Of a stretch of DNA of 64,000 nucleotides, positions 1 through 7,804 are shown in pieces. How positions within the stretch are numbered: position 1 is the first letter of the stretch; the number at the start of each line of letters is the position of its first letter. The notes under the pieces are model-generated. The model saw nothing but the letters and a program-made list of their open reading frames with translations, was not told where the DNA came from and ran no database searches. The position numbers were made by a program, and so were the translations under genes. Origin of the DNA: Candidatus Amarobacillus elongatus (GTDB lineage: Bacteria; Chloroflexota; Dehalococcoidia; Tepidiformales; Tepidiformaceae); the NCBI GenBank assembly GCA_016703545.1, contig JADJBX010000001.1, positions 1-64,000 of the forward strand, read 5' to 3'.

Positions 1-13
1 TCGACAAGCAGGT

Positions 14-499
14 TCAGGCGATGTCGTGGCCACGGTCGGCCAGCTCCTCCTCGACGTCCTCGGTCGCGCTTTCGAAGACGCCACCGGACCGTTCGGCGAG
101 CGCCTGGAATTCGTCGCGCAGGCGGTGGAGGTCCTCATCGGAGAGGTCCTCGAGGTGGACAAGGGTCGTGCGGGCACCCTTGGTCCCGCGCAGCAGCTCG
201 TCGAGCTTGAGGTTCATGGCGAGGGTGTCGCGGTTCTGCGTGTTCTGGACGAGGAACACCATCAGGAAGGTCACGATGGTCGTGCCGGTATTGTTGACGA
301 GCTGCCAGTTGGACGAAAAGCCGAAGACCGGCCCCGAAGCGGCCCACGCGAGGATGACGATGAACGCGCCGGCGAACGCCCACGAACTTCCCAGCCACTC
401 GGACGCGACGAGGGCGAAGCGCCGGAAGAGGGTGCTCTGCGACGCGTGATGACCGTCCTGGGTGTCCGCCGCCGGGACAGGCTCGGCGGCGGCCACCAC
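14..499 (-). CDS. Low-affinity iron permease family membrane protein
   Basis: The last 140 residues match the low-affinity iron permease family (PF04120-like). Two hydrophobic helices (ALVASEWLG..FIVILAWAASGPVFGF and NTGTTIVTFLMVFLVQNTQNRDT) carry the family hallmark 'NTGTTIVTFLMVFLxQNTQNRD'. An acidic cytoplasmic tail follows that contains LKLDELLR, as in relatives. The start is uncertain: the open frame runs far upstream, but family similarity begins near STLFRRF. The best initiators are the tandem GTG codons at 494-499, which give about 161 residues. Despite the family name, iron transport by bacterial members is little tested, so 'permease' is a family label. A small hydrophobic gene lies just upstream on the same strand. 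Confidence 0.8.
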   Translation of the reverse strand: MVAAAEPVPAADTQDGHHASQSTLFRRFALVASEWLGSSWAFAGAFIVILAWAASGPVFGFSSNWQLVNNTGTTIVTFLMVFLVQNTQNRDTLAMNLKLDELLRGTKGARTTLVHLEDLSDEDLHRLRDEFQALAERSGGVFESATEDVEEELADRGHDIA

Positions 500-528
500 G
501 TGGATGCGTTCAGCGACGTGACGCAGGG

Positions 529-681
529 TCAATGCCGGTGCCCCCGGACCTGGAAGCCGCCCATGACGATGCTGGCGAGCAGCGCGACGAGCGCGACGAC
601 GAGGAACGCCTTGGCGACGAAGAGGCCCAGCCCGCCGAAGAGGAGGACGAGCAAGAGGGCAAGAAGTAACAGAGCAACCAC
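529..681 (-). CDS. Small hydrophobic membrane protein (50 aa)
   Basis: A 50-residue frame is almost entirely two hydrophobic stretches (ALLLLALLLVLLFGGLGLF and AFLVVALVALLASIVMGGF) and ends in a basic, His-rich tail. The GTG start at 679-681 is chosen because a strong ribosome binding site, GGAGGT, sits 7 bases upstream on the minus strand. Such two-helix miniproteins are common and usually uncharacterised in Actinobacteria and Chloroflexi. It lies just upstream of the iron permease-like gene on the same strand and may be co-transcribed with it. The function is unknown. Confidence 0.6.
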   Translation of the reverse strand: MVALLLLALLLVLLFGGLGLFVAKAFLVVALVALLASIVMGGFQVRGHRH

Positions 682-808
682 GGGGTAACACCTCCACACC
701 GGATCTCCTGCACCGTACCGCGCGCTCCGCCGCGTTCGCCTTTCCCGCGGGCGCGGGTCCGTTACGGGGCAATCGCAAGGAGCGCGGCCGGGTGCGAAAC
801 TGGCGGGG

Positions 809-1516
809 ATGGCGATTCGCGCGGTGCTTTTCGACCTCGGGGACACGGTGATCAAGCTGCATCCAATGGAAGGGCTGATCGCCGAGCGCGCGGGCCGCAT
901 CCTCGCCGCGCACCACGACGAAGCGGCGGCCGGACACGCGCCGGGCATGGCGGCGAAGGTCGATGCGGCCTTGGTGGAGGTTTCGCGGATGGGCGGCCCG
1001 CGGGAGGCGGACCTGCCGGGCCTGTGGGAGACGGAGCTGCGGACGGCGGGGCTGGACCCCGCGCTCGCGGGCGCACTGGCCGGCCTGACGGGGGACGAGG
1101 ACATCGCGCGCTTCGCCTGTCCCGACAGCAGCGTCGCGGCGCTCAAGCGGCTGCACGCGATGGAGCTGCGGCTGGTCATCGTTTCGAACACCCTGACGGA
1201 ACCCGCGAGGATGGACGCGTACCTGGAGAGCGCCGGCATTCGTGACCTCTTCGCGGCGCGCCTGTACTCGTGCGCGATGGGCTGGCGAAAGCCGGCGCGG
1301 GAGATCTACGAAGCCGCGCTCTCGGCCGCGGGGGTGCACGCCTCAGAGGCGGCGTTCGTGGGCGACCGGATGCGGGAGGATGTGGTGGCGCCGGCGTCCC
1401 TGGGGATGCGCGCCTTCCTGACGCACGAGCACCGGCAGGAGGCGCCGGGGCCGGAAGCGCACGCGGTGCTGCCGGAGCTCGGGGCGCTCGTTGGGCACCT
1501 GGAGCGGCCGAACTAG
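809..1516 (+). CDS. HAD-superfamily hydrolase
   Basis: This 235-residue protein has the four HAD motifs. Motif I is FDLGDT near residue 8, where the first Asp is the nucleophile. Motif II is VIVSNTL. Motif III is the Lys of WRKPAREIY. Motif IV is FVGDRMREDVV. A helical cap sits between motifs I and II. It is probably a cytosolic small-molecule phosphatase (phosphoglycolate phosphatase/haloacid dehalogenase-like); the substrate cannot be read from the sequence. The stop overlaps the end of the convergent membrane-protein gene by 4 bases. Confidence 0.85.
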   Translation: MAIRAVLFDLGDTVIKLHPMEGLIAERAGRILAAHHDEAAAGHAPGMAAKVDAALVEVSRMGGPREADLPGLWETELRTAGLDPALAGALAGLTGDEDIARFACPDSSVAALKRLHAMELRLVIVSNTLTEPARMDAYLESAGIRDLFAARLYSCAMGWRKPAREIYEAALSAAGVHASEAAFVGDRMREDVVAPASLGMRAFLTHEHRQEAPGPEAHAVLPELGALVGHLERPN

Positions 1517-1887
1517 CAGGTCCAGTGACGGATGAGGCCGTCGTGGCCGGTGCAGGCGAGTTCGTGGCTGCCGATCTGCGCTGCGACCATGAGGGTCGAA
1601 AGCGCGACCGCGAGGAGGACCGCGTAGGCCAGCCCGGCGCTTCGGAGCCAGCGGCCGAGCACGAACCCGGCCACGAGTGCGACGGCCACGCCGCCGAGAT
1701 GGAGCCAGAAGTAGATCGCGTCGCGCTCGTCGCGGGTGTAGCGGCCGCCGGGAGCGGAGACATCGATGACGAGTCGCATCGCGGCCAGGTAGAGCGCCGT
1801 GAGCAGCAGCACGGCGGCCACCGTGACGGCCATATGCAGCCATGGTGGGCGGGGAGCAGGGAGCGGCGCGCGGGAATCGGCTGCCAT
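1513..1887 (-). CDS. Small integral membrane protein, unknown function
   Basis: A 124-residue protein with three predicted membrane helices: about residues 18-40, 61-80 and 86-104. A charged loop (PGGRYTRDERD) lies between the first two. The C-terminal tail holds two Cys and several His (HELACTGHDGLIRHWTC). The ATG at 1887 follows 96 bp of spacer shared with the divergent SDR gene. No family is recognised. Tail-to-tail overlap with the HAD gene supports a real, compactly placed gene rather than a shadow frame. Confidence 0.55.
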   Translation of the reverse strand: MAADSRAPLPAPRPPWLHMAVTVAAVLLLTALYLAAMRLVIDVSAPGGRYTRDERDAIYFWLHLGGVAVALVAGFVLGRWLRSAGLAYAVLLAVALSTLMVAAQIGSHELACTGHDGLIRHWTC

Positions 1888-1983
1888 CGGGCGGGAATTG
1901 AACCAGCGGCGGGGGTGCGCCGCAAGCCCCCCTCGGATGCCCGATACTGCGCCGGCGGCGATCCGGCCGGGAGGGAATCGAAC

Positions 1984-2772
1984 ATGGACCTTGGACTGCG
2001 AGGCAAGCGGGCGATTGTGACGGGCGCGAGCCGGGGAATCGGCCGTGCGTGCGCGATCGAACTGGCGCGGGAGGGCGCGGACCTGTGCCTGGTGGCGCGC
2101 GATGAGGCGCTGCTCGCGGCGGTCGCGGCGGAGGTGGCCGCGTTCGGTGCGAAGGTGGTCACGGTGAGGGCCGACCTCGCCACCGAGACCGGCTGCGTCG
2201 AAGCGGTGGCGGCCGCGGCGGAGGCGTTCGGGGGCGTGGATGTGCTCGTGAACTGCGCGGGGGCGGCACGCATGGGGAGCGTGCTCACGCTGCCCGTGGA
2301 GGTCATCGACGAAGCGCTGCAGCTGAAGCTGTACGGGTACCTGCGCATGGCGCAGCTGGTGGCGCCGCACATGCAGACGGCCGGCTGGGGGCGAATCGTG
2401 AACATCGCAGGGGGCGCGGGCACGTCGCCGACGGCAGGCAACATGCCAACGAGCCTCGCCAACATCGGCGTGCTGAACGTCACCCGCGCGCTAAGCGACG
2501 CCCTCGCGCCGCACGGGGTGCTGGTGAACACCATCTGCCCCGGGATCACGAATACCGACCGGGCGCGCGACCTCGCGCGGGCCCGCGCAACCCGGGAAGG
2601 GCGCGACGTCGAGGAGATCGTGGCCGAAAACGGACGGACGGTGCCGGCGGGGCGGATCGCCGAGCCGGAGGAGGTGGCACGGGTCGCCGCGTTCCTCGCC
2701 TCGGAGGCGTGCAGCTACGTGTTCGCGAGCGCCCTCTATATGGACGGCGGGTCCCGCCGGGCGACGCCCTGA
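1984..2772 (+). CDS. SDR-family protein lacking the catalytic tetrad
   Basis: A 262-residue Rossmann protein of the short-chain dehydrogenase/reductase superfamily, closest in look to FabG-like members. The nucleotide-binding motif TGASRGIG (near residue 14), the NCAG segment and the C-terminal CPG are present. The catalytic positions are not: the usual Ser is Gly143, the Tyr is Thr156, the Lys is Asn160, and the supporting Asn appears to be Lys in LKLYGY. The start is fixed by a GGGAGG ribosome binding site 8 bases before the ATG. It is either a non-enzymatic NAD(P)-binding protein or uses different chemistry. The frame is clean, so this is not random decay. Confidence 0.85.
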   Translation: MDLGLRGKRAIVTGASRGIGRACAIELAREGADLCLVARDEALLAAVAAEVAAFGAKVVTVRADLATETGCVEAVAAAAEAFGGVDVLVNCAGAARMGSVLTLPVEVIDEALQLKLYGYLRMAQLVAPHMQTAGWGRIVNIAGGAGTSPTAGNMPTSLANIGVLNVTRALSDALAPHGVLVNTICPGITNTDRARDLARARATREGRDVEEIVAENGRTVPAGRIAEPEEVARVAAFLASEACSYVFASALYMDGGSRRATP

Positions 2773-2773
2773 C

Positions 2774-3262
2774 CTAGATCGGCAAGTGCGGCTGCGCGTC
2801 GATTTCGCCCGCGATGGCGGCGGCGGGACGGCGGCGGCGCTTGCGCTCCTCCGGAGGGAGCACCACGTACGTGCCGTTTCCGACGCCGATGACGACGCCG
2901 TCGGGATCGAACAGTTCGACGCTGCAGTGGCTGAGCGTCCGGCCGCGACGGAGTACCCGGGCCCGGGCACGAATCGTCATGCCCTCGAGCGGGCGCAGCC
3001 ACCGGAATTCTGATTGCGCGGTGATGACGCGCTCGTCGGGCTTCGCGAGGGTGCCGAGCGCGCCGCCCATGGCCGAATCGGCGAGGAAGAGGTACGCGCC
3101 GCCGTGGACGATGCCGTACAGGTTCAGGGTGCGTTCGGTGGCATCGAAGGTGATCTCGGCCCAGCCTTCGCCGGCTCCCGTGAAGCGGTAGCCGAGGTCG
3201 CGAAAGAGGGGTACGGCTTCCATCGCGAGCAACGCCGGGAACTGGTCGACACTCTCGGGCAC
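2774..3262 (-). CDS. PaaI-type hotdog-fold thioesterase
   Basis: A 162-residue hotdog-fold protein. The segment HGGAYLFLADSAMGGAL (about residues 53-69) is the PaaI/YbgC-type signature, where HGG and the Asp form the acyl-CoA thioesterase site. Strands such as TAQSEFRWLRPLEGMTIRARARV complete the fold. The C-terminus is Arg-rich. It probably hydrolyses aryl- or acyl-CoA thioesters; the substrate is unknown. It is the last gene of a minus-strand run that starts with the HAD gene at 7622, and is separated from the flavoenzyme by about 60 bp. Confidence 0.85.
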   Translation of the reverse strand: MPESVDQFPALLAMEAVPLFRDLGYRFTGAGEGWAEITFDATERTLNLYGIVHGGAYLFLADSAMGGALGTLAKPDERVITAQSEFRWLRPLEGMTIRARARVLRRGRTLSHCSVELFDPDGVVIGVGNGTYVVLPPEERKRRRRPAAAIAGEIDAQPHLPI

Positions 3263-3322
3263 GCCCCCACCACCTTCGGGCGCGATTCTACAGACGGGCG
3301 CAAGGGATGGGTGGGTAGCGAC

Positions 3323-4756
3323 CTAGCGGAGTTCCTTGCCGAGGGCGGCGCGCGCGGCACGGTAGCCACACATCCCGTGCACACCCCCTCCGGGCGGGGT
3401 CGAGGACGAACAGAGGTACACGCCCGGAAGGGAGGTGCGATATGGGTTGAGCCTCGGCACGGGGCGGAAGAGCAGCTGCAGGCCGTCCGAGGCGCCGCCA
3501 CCGATATCGCCGCCAATGTCGTTCGGGTTGTAGCGCTCGTAGTCGCCGGTGCCCATGGTGGCGCGCGCGAGGATGAGGTCACGCCAGCCCGGGGCGAACC
3601 GATCGATCTGCCGTTCGATGCGGCCGGTCATGTCGAAGGTGGAGCCGTTGGGGACGTGGCAGTAGGCCCAGAGGGTGTGCTGGCCGGCGGGCGCGCGCGA
3701 GGGGTCGGCGACGGACTGCTGCGCGACAAGGACGAGGGGATGTTCGGGGTGGTACCCGCGCCCGACCTCGTGCTCAGCCTCGGCCATCTCCTCGACGGTT
3801 CCGCCCACATGGACGGTCCCGGCGCGGCGCGCCTCGGGGTTGGTCCACGGCATGGGGCCCGACAGCGCGTAATCGAGCTTGAACACGCCGGGGCCGTACC
3901 GGTACCCCTCGAGCTGGCGGCGGTAGATTCCCCCGAGGCGGCTCCCGGCGATGTGGAGGAGCTGGCGCGGCGTGACGTCGAACAGGTAGGCGCGTGCCGG
4001 GGGGAGGTCTTCGAGGGTGCGGACGGGGCGGTCGCACTCGATTTCGCCGCCGAGGGAGCGAAGGCACGCGGCGAGCGCGTCGACAATCCCCTGGGAACCG
4101 CCCTTCGCCACCGGCCAGCCCGCCGAATGAGCCGAGGCAGCGAGCACGAGGCCAAACGAGGACGTCTGGAACGAATCGAGCGGGACCATGGCGTGCGCGG
4201 CCTGCCCGGCGAAGAGCCCGCGCGCCTCATCGGTTTCGAATCGGCGGATGAGCCAGGTTGCGGGCTGTAGGGCGGCGAGCCCGAAGCGCGCCATCGCCAG
4301 CGGGTGGCGGGGCACGCGAAGCACCGGGCCGAGGATCGAGGGCAGAAGCGCGGGCCACTGGCGGACCAGCGGTCCGAGCAGGTGGCGGTACGCGCCGCCG
4401 TCGGGACCGAGGGCGGCGGCGGTCTCTTCGAGGCTGGTGTACATCACGCCCGCGCGTCCGCCTTCGAGGGGGTGCGCGAGGAGCACCTCCGGGTGCAGCC
4501 ACTCGAGGCCGAACCGTTCGAGGCGGAGGCTGCGGAAGAAGGGGGACGCAGCGCCGAGGGGATGGATGGCGGAGCAGACATCGTGGCGGAAGCCCGGCAG
4601 GGTGAGCTCGGCCGTGCGGGAGCCCCCGCCGGGGGAGGATTTCGCTTCGAGCACGAGGACGCGGCGGCCGGCGCGGGCGATGGTGATGGCCGCCGCGAGG
4701 CCGTTCGGGCCGCTGCCGACGACGACCGCATCCCAGGGCATGGAGTGGGCCGTCAC
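3323..4756 (-). CDS. Phytoene-dehydrogenase-like FAD-dependent oxidoreductase
   Basis: This 477-residue flavoprotein of the COG1233 group begins with a dinucleotide-binding fold: VVVGSGPNGLAAAITIARAG, then Glu-Ala-Lys after the second strand. The motif GGGSRTAELTLPGFRHDVCSAIHP is typical of the 'phytoene dehydrogenase-like' group, and the C-terminal FAD segment GVYLCSSSTPPGGGVHGMCG closes the site. It probably oxidises or reduces a hydrophobic substrate. No carotenoid gene is nearby, so a carotenoid role is not supported. The start overlaps the stop of the upstream gene by ATGA, which implies translational coupling. Confidence 0.85.
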   Translation of the reverse strand: MTAHSMPWDAVVVGSGPNGLAAAITIARAGRRVLVLEAKSSPGGGSRTAELTLPGFRHDVCSAIHPLGAASPFFRSLRLERFGLEWLHPEVLLAHPLEGGRAGVMYTSLEETAAALGPDGGAYRHLLGPLVRQWPALLPSILGPVLRVPRHPLAMARFGLAALQPATWLIRRFETDEARGLFAGQAAHAMVPLDSFQTSSFGLVLAASAHSAGWPVAKGGSQGIVDALAACLRSLGGEIECDRPVRTLEDLPPARAYLFDVTPRQLLHIAGSRLGGIYRRQLEGYRYGPGVFKLDYALSGPMPWTNPEARRAGTVHVGGTVEEMAEAEHEVGRGYHPEHPLVLVAQQSVADPSRAPAGQHTLWAYCHVPNGSTFDMTGRIERQIDRFAPGWRDLILARATMGTGDYERYNPNDIGGDIGGGASDGLQLLFRPVPRLNPYRTSLPGVYLCSSSTPPGGGVHGMCGYRAARAALGKELR

Positions 4757-5469
4757 CCGGACCGCCCGGCGAGTACGGATCGCAGGCGGCCGAAGGTGGT
4801 CCGAAGGCCAGCGTTGTAGCGAAGGTTGGCGGCGTTGCGCCAGGTGAAGCGGCCGCTGACCCGCCGCCGCTGCGTGCGCACGATGCCGGGTTCGCCGAGG
4901 TACCGGGCGAGGGCGGCGAGGGTGCTCTGCCAGAAGCGATCCTCGCCACGGTTACCGCCAAACCAGAGGCCGAGCTGGTAGACGGGATCGCTGGGGCGGA
5001 TGCGCATTTCGATGCGAGCCTCGGTGCCGGTATCGGCCTTCAGGGTTCGAAAGCGGATCCAGCCAGCGAACATGTGCCCCTGGGGGGTGCGCAGGGTGAA
5101 GCTGGTCGGGGTGGCATCGTCAACGGCGACACCGGTGGAGACGGCGCCGCCGGCGGGCCCTTCGAGCTCGACGCCGGCGAGTTCCCCGGCGCGCAGGCCG
5201 CGGGCGGGTGCGGTGAACCGCGAGCCCTCGGGCCAGAAACGGCCGAACTCGGCTTTCCAGGTACGCATCACCTCGGCGGGGCTGGGCTGGCCGGGAAGGT
5301 GGACGGAGAAGCGCTTGTCCCAGGTCTCGCCGAAGCCGTCTTCGAGCCCCTGCACGCGGCGGCCGGCGACATTGGTGGCGCCGGGAGGGTCCGCGGGGAG
5401 CATGCGCCCCGGAGGGGCCGCGCGGGGCGTGGGTTCGGGCTGCATGCGTTCATTGTGGCCCGCGCCCAT
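4753..5469 (-). CDS. Conserved hypothetical protein, possible SRPBCC/DUF1990-like fold
   Basis: I do not recognise this 238-residue protein with certainty. It alternates beta strands and amphipathic helices (ELAGVELEGPAGG, SFTLRTPQGHMFAGWIRFRTL, ARIEMRIRPSDPVYQLG) in a pattern like START/SRPBCC ligand-binding or DUF1990 proteins. The C-terminus is basic (RTQRRRVSGRFTWRNAANLRYNAG). No signal peptide or membrane helix is seen. The start may be ATG 5469 or an in-frame ATG about 24 bases later; neither has a clear ribosome binding site. It is coupled by a 4-base overlap to the downstream flavoenzyme, so the two probably work together. Confidence 0.6.
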   Translation of the reverse strand: MGAGHNERMQPEPTPRAAPPGRMLPADPPGATNVAGRRVQGLEDGFGETWDKRFSVHLPGQPSPAEVMRTWKAEFGRFWPEGSRFTAPARGLRAGELAGVELEGPAGGAVSTGVAVDDATPTSFTLRTPQGHMFAGWIRFRTLKADTGTEARIEMRIRPSDPVYQLGLWFGGNRGEDRFWQSTLAALARYLGEPGIVRTQRRRVSGRFTWRNAANLRYNAGLRTTFGRLRSVLAGRSG

Positions 5470-5508
5470 GCGCGCGGGCGTTTCAGGGTGCTCGCAACCG
5501 GCCGCGAG

Positions 5509-6882
5509 TTACGTGAGACTCGCCCGCAGGGCTGCGGCGGCCGCCTTCACACGGACCGGGGCGGTGCCACCGGGGATGTCGCGCGCGGCGAGCGCGGCAT
5601 CGACGTCGAGGGCGAGGATGTCCGCGGCAAAGAGCGCACTGGCGGCGGCGTAGACCTCAAACGGGAGCTGATTCAGCTCGCAGGCGCGCTGCTCGGCGGC
5701 ACGGACGAGGCCGCCCACGACTTCGTGGGCCTGGCGGAAGGGCATGCCCTTCTTCACAAGGTAGTCGGCGATGTCCGTCGCGAGGGAGAAGCTCTCGCCC
5801 GCGGCCTGGCGCATGCGCGGCAGCTGGAAGCTCAGCGCGGGCACCATTGCGGCGAAGATGCGGAGGGTCGGCAGGACGACGGCGGCGGCGTTGAGGACGG
5901 CGGCCTTGTCTTCCTGGAGGTCGCGGTTGTAGGCGAGCGGCTGGCCCTTGAGATTCACGAGCATGTTGATGAGCTCGCCGTAGACGCGCCCCGTGCGGCC
6001 CCGCGCCAGTTCCGCCACGTCCGCGTTCTTCTTCTGGGGCATCATGCTGGAGCCGGTGGCGAAGGCGTCGGGCAGCTTCACGAACCCGAACTCGGCGCTG
6101 GCCCAGAGCACGATCTCCTCCGCCAGGCGCGAGAGGTGCATCTGCGTGATGGCGCAGGCGGCGAGGAATTCGGCGATGAAGTCGCGGTCGGCGGTGGCGT
6201 CGAGGCTGTTGCGGGAGACGGAATCGAAGGCGAGTTCGCGCGCCACCATCTCGCGGTCGAGGGGGTACGGAGAACCGGCGAGCGCGCCGGAACCCAGGGG
6301 AAGCACGTTCAGCCGGCGGCGGCAGTCGCTGAAGCGCTCGCGGTCGCGGAAAAGCATTTCGCCGTAGGCCAGGAGATGGTGGCCCAGGGTCACGGGCTGG
6401 GCGCGCTGGACATGCGTGTACCCGGGCATGGGGTCGGCGGCGTGCTGCTCACCGAGGTCCGCGAGCACGGCCACGAGGGCGCCGGCGGCGTCGATCGCTT
6501 CGTCGCAGTACTGCCGCACGAGGAGCCGGTTGAGGAGCGAGACCTGGTCGTTGCGGGAGCGGGCAGTGTGGAGGCGGCCCGCCGCATCGCCGATCTTTTC
6601 GCGGAGGAGCGCCTCGACGTGGGTGTGGATGTCTTCGAGCTCCGGGCGCCAGGTGACCTTTTGCGCCCGAAAATCGGCCAGAACGTCGGCGAGGCCGGCA
6701 ACGATGGCCTGAGCGTCCTCGGCGGGAATAATCCCGGCCTTGCCGAGCATGCGGGCGTGGGCGATGGAGCCGGCGATATCGGGCTCGAAGAGGTCGCGAT
6801 CGACGCCCGCGGTGTAGTCGCGGGTGAGTTCGTCCATGCCACCTTCGAAGCGGCCGCCCCAGGTGCGCTGCGGGCTGGTCAT
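5509..6882 (-). CDS. argH: Argininosuccinate lyase
   Basis: A 457-residue member of the fumarase/aspartase superfamily, which splits argininosuccinate into arginine and fumarate as the last step of arginine synthesis. The N-terminal WGGRFEGGMDELTRDY and LHTARSRNDQV are ArgH-specific. GYTHVQRAQPVTLGHHLLAY holds the catalytic His region. The superfamily signature appears as GSSMMPQKKNADVAEL, with Ala where Pro is usual. Length is normal. No other arg genes are in view. The gene begins inside a 4-base overlap with the upstream HAD phosphatase. Confidence 0.96.
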   Translation of the reverse strand: MTSPQRTWGGRFEGGMDELTRDYTAGVDRDLFEPDIAGSIAHARMLGKAGIIPAEDAQAIVAGLADVLADFRAQKVTWRPELEDIHTHVEALLREKIGDAAGRLHTARSRNDQVSLLNRLLVRQYCDEAIDAAGALVAVLADLGEQHAADPMPGYTHVQRAQPVTLGHHLLAYGEMLFRDRERFSDCRRRLNVLPLGSGALAGSPYPLDREMVARELAFDSVSRNSLDATADRDFIAEFLAACAITQMHLSRLAEEIVLWASAEFGFVKLPDAFATGSSMMPQKKNADVAELARGRTGRVYGELINMLVNLKGQPLAYNRDLQEDKAAVLNAAAVVLPTLRIFAAMVPALSFQLPRMRQAAGESFSLATDIADYLVKKGMPFRQAHEVVGGLVRAAEQRACELNQLPFEVYAAASALFAADILALDVDAALAARDIPGGTAPVRVKAAAAALRASLT

Positions 6883-7622
6883 CGTGCGGCCTCCTCAAGG
6901 TCGGGCTCGGCGAGCAGTTCGCACAGCTCGGCGAAGGTGTAGTCGGGGACGACGCCGGTGGCGTCGGGCGGGCTCACGCGCCAGGCGGCGGCGATGCCCA
7001 TCTGCTGGGCGCCGGCGACGTCCTCGGCGAGGGAGTTGCCCACCATCAGGGCAGCCGCCGCGGGCACGCCAAGCCCGGCGAGCGCGTATTCGAAGATCGC
7101 CGGGTGCGGCTTGAGATAGCCGACCTCGACGGAGACGGCTTCCACGTCCCAGCCGATATCGAGGCCGGCATCACGCAGGTCGGCACGGAACCGCTCGCCC
7201 CCGAAGGCGCGATTCGTCACGGCGCCGAGGAGGAAGCCGCGCTTGCGAAGCGTGAGCAGCACGTCGCGCGCGTCGTCGAACGGGGCCTTACCGCCTTCGA
7301 TGCCGGAGATGTACGTGGATTCGAGGAGGAAGGCGGCCTGTGCGCGGGTGAGGTTGAGGCCGATGCTTTCGAGAGCAGCGCGGGAGACTTCGCCGTAATC
7401 GGGCTCGACGAGATCGGTGGCGCGGGCGCGGCGCATGGCGTCTTCCATGGCATTCCAGGCGGTCCGGGCGACGGTCGCGGGATCATCGTGGTGGAGGCCG
7501 AGGCCGGCGAGCACGGCGGCGGCGCGTTCGGCGGCGAGGCGCCGGAACTCGGCGGGCGGGGGTGCCGACCGCGAGTGCCAGAGGGTGTCGCCGATGTCGA
7601 AGAGGATAGCGCGAAACGGCAT
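6879..7622 (-). CDS. HAD-superfamily hydrolase
   Basis: A 247-residue HAD hydrolase. Motifs are FDIGDTLWH (nucleophile Asp at about residue 8), GAVTNRAFGG (motif II), the Lys of GYLKPHPAIFEYAL (motif III) and MVGNSLAEDVAGAQ (motif IV, with Asn where Asp is common). The ATG at 7622 is chosen because homology begins at MPFRAILFDIGDT; the frame stays open upstream but that part is low-complexity. The 3' end overlaps argH by ATGA. Substrate unknown; co-expression with argH is likely. Confidence 0.85.
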   Translation of the reverse strand: MPFRAILFDIGDTLWHSRSAPPPAEFRRLAAERAAAVLAGLGLHHDDPATVARTAWNAMEDAMRRARATDLVEPDYGEVSRAALESIGLNLTRAQAAFLLESTYISGIEGGKAPFDDARDVLLTLRKRGFLLGAVTNRAFGGERFRADLRDAGLDIGWDVEAVSVEVGYLKPHPAIFEYALAGLGVPAAAALMVGNSLAEDVAGAQQMGIAAAWRVSPPDATGVVPDYTFAELCELLAEPDLEEAAR

Positions 7623-7741
7623 GGCAATCGGCGAAGGCGGCGACGCCAGGGGAAGGCGGCGCTCGGCCCGGTCGCGAAGGGCCATGATCGCACGGGGCAG
7701 ATATGCGGACAACCGCGAACGTGAGCGCGTAGAAACCCGTA

Positions 7742-7758
7742 GCGAGTGAACGACTCGC
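7742..7758. repeat. Short perfect inverted repeat upstream of glgP
   Basis: GCGAGT, a 5-base spacer, then ACTCGC lie in the divergent spacer between the HAD gene (start 7622) and the phosphorylase (start 7805). The placement suits an operator for either gene. A TACAAT box at 7788-7793 could be a -10 for the glycogen cluster. Six-base arms are short, so chance cannot be excluded. Confidence 0.3.
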
Positions 7759-7804
7759 GCCTGAAACAATCCGAAGACACCGTGGCCCTACAATGGGAGG
7801 CATC

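Noticed and set aside
14..1339. A 441-residue minus-strand protein
   Set aside because: Only the last ~140 residues show a family match; the rest is Arg/Pro-rich shadow of the HAD gene and the small hydrophobic gene.
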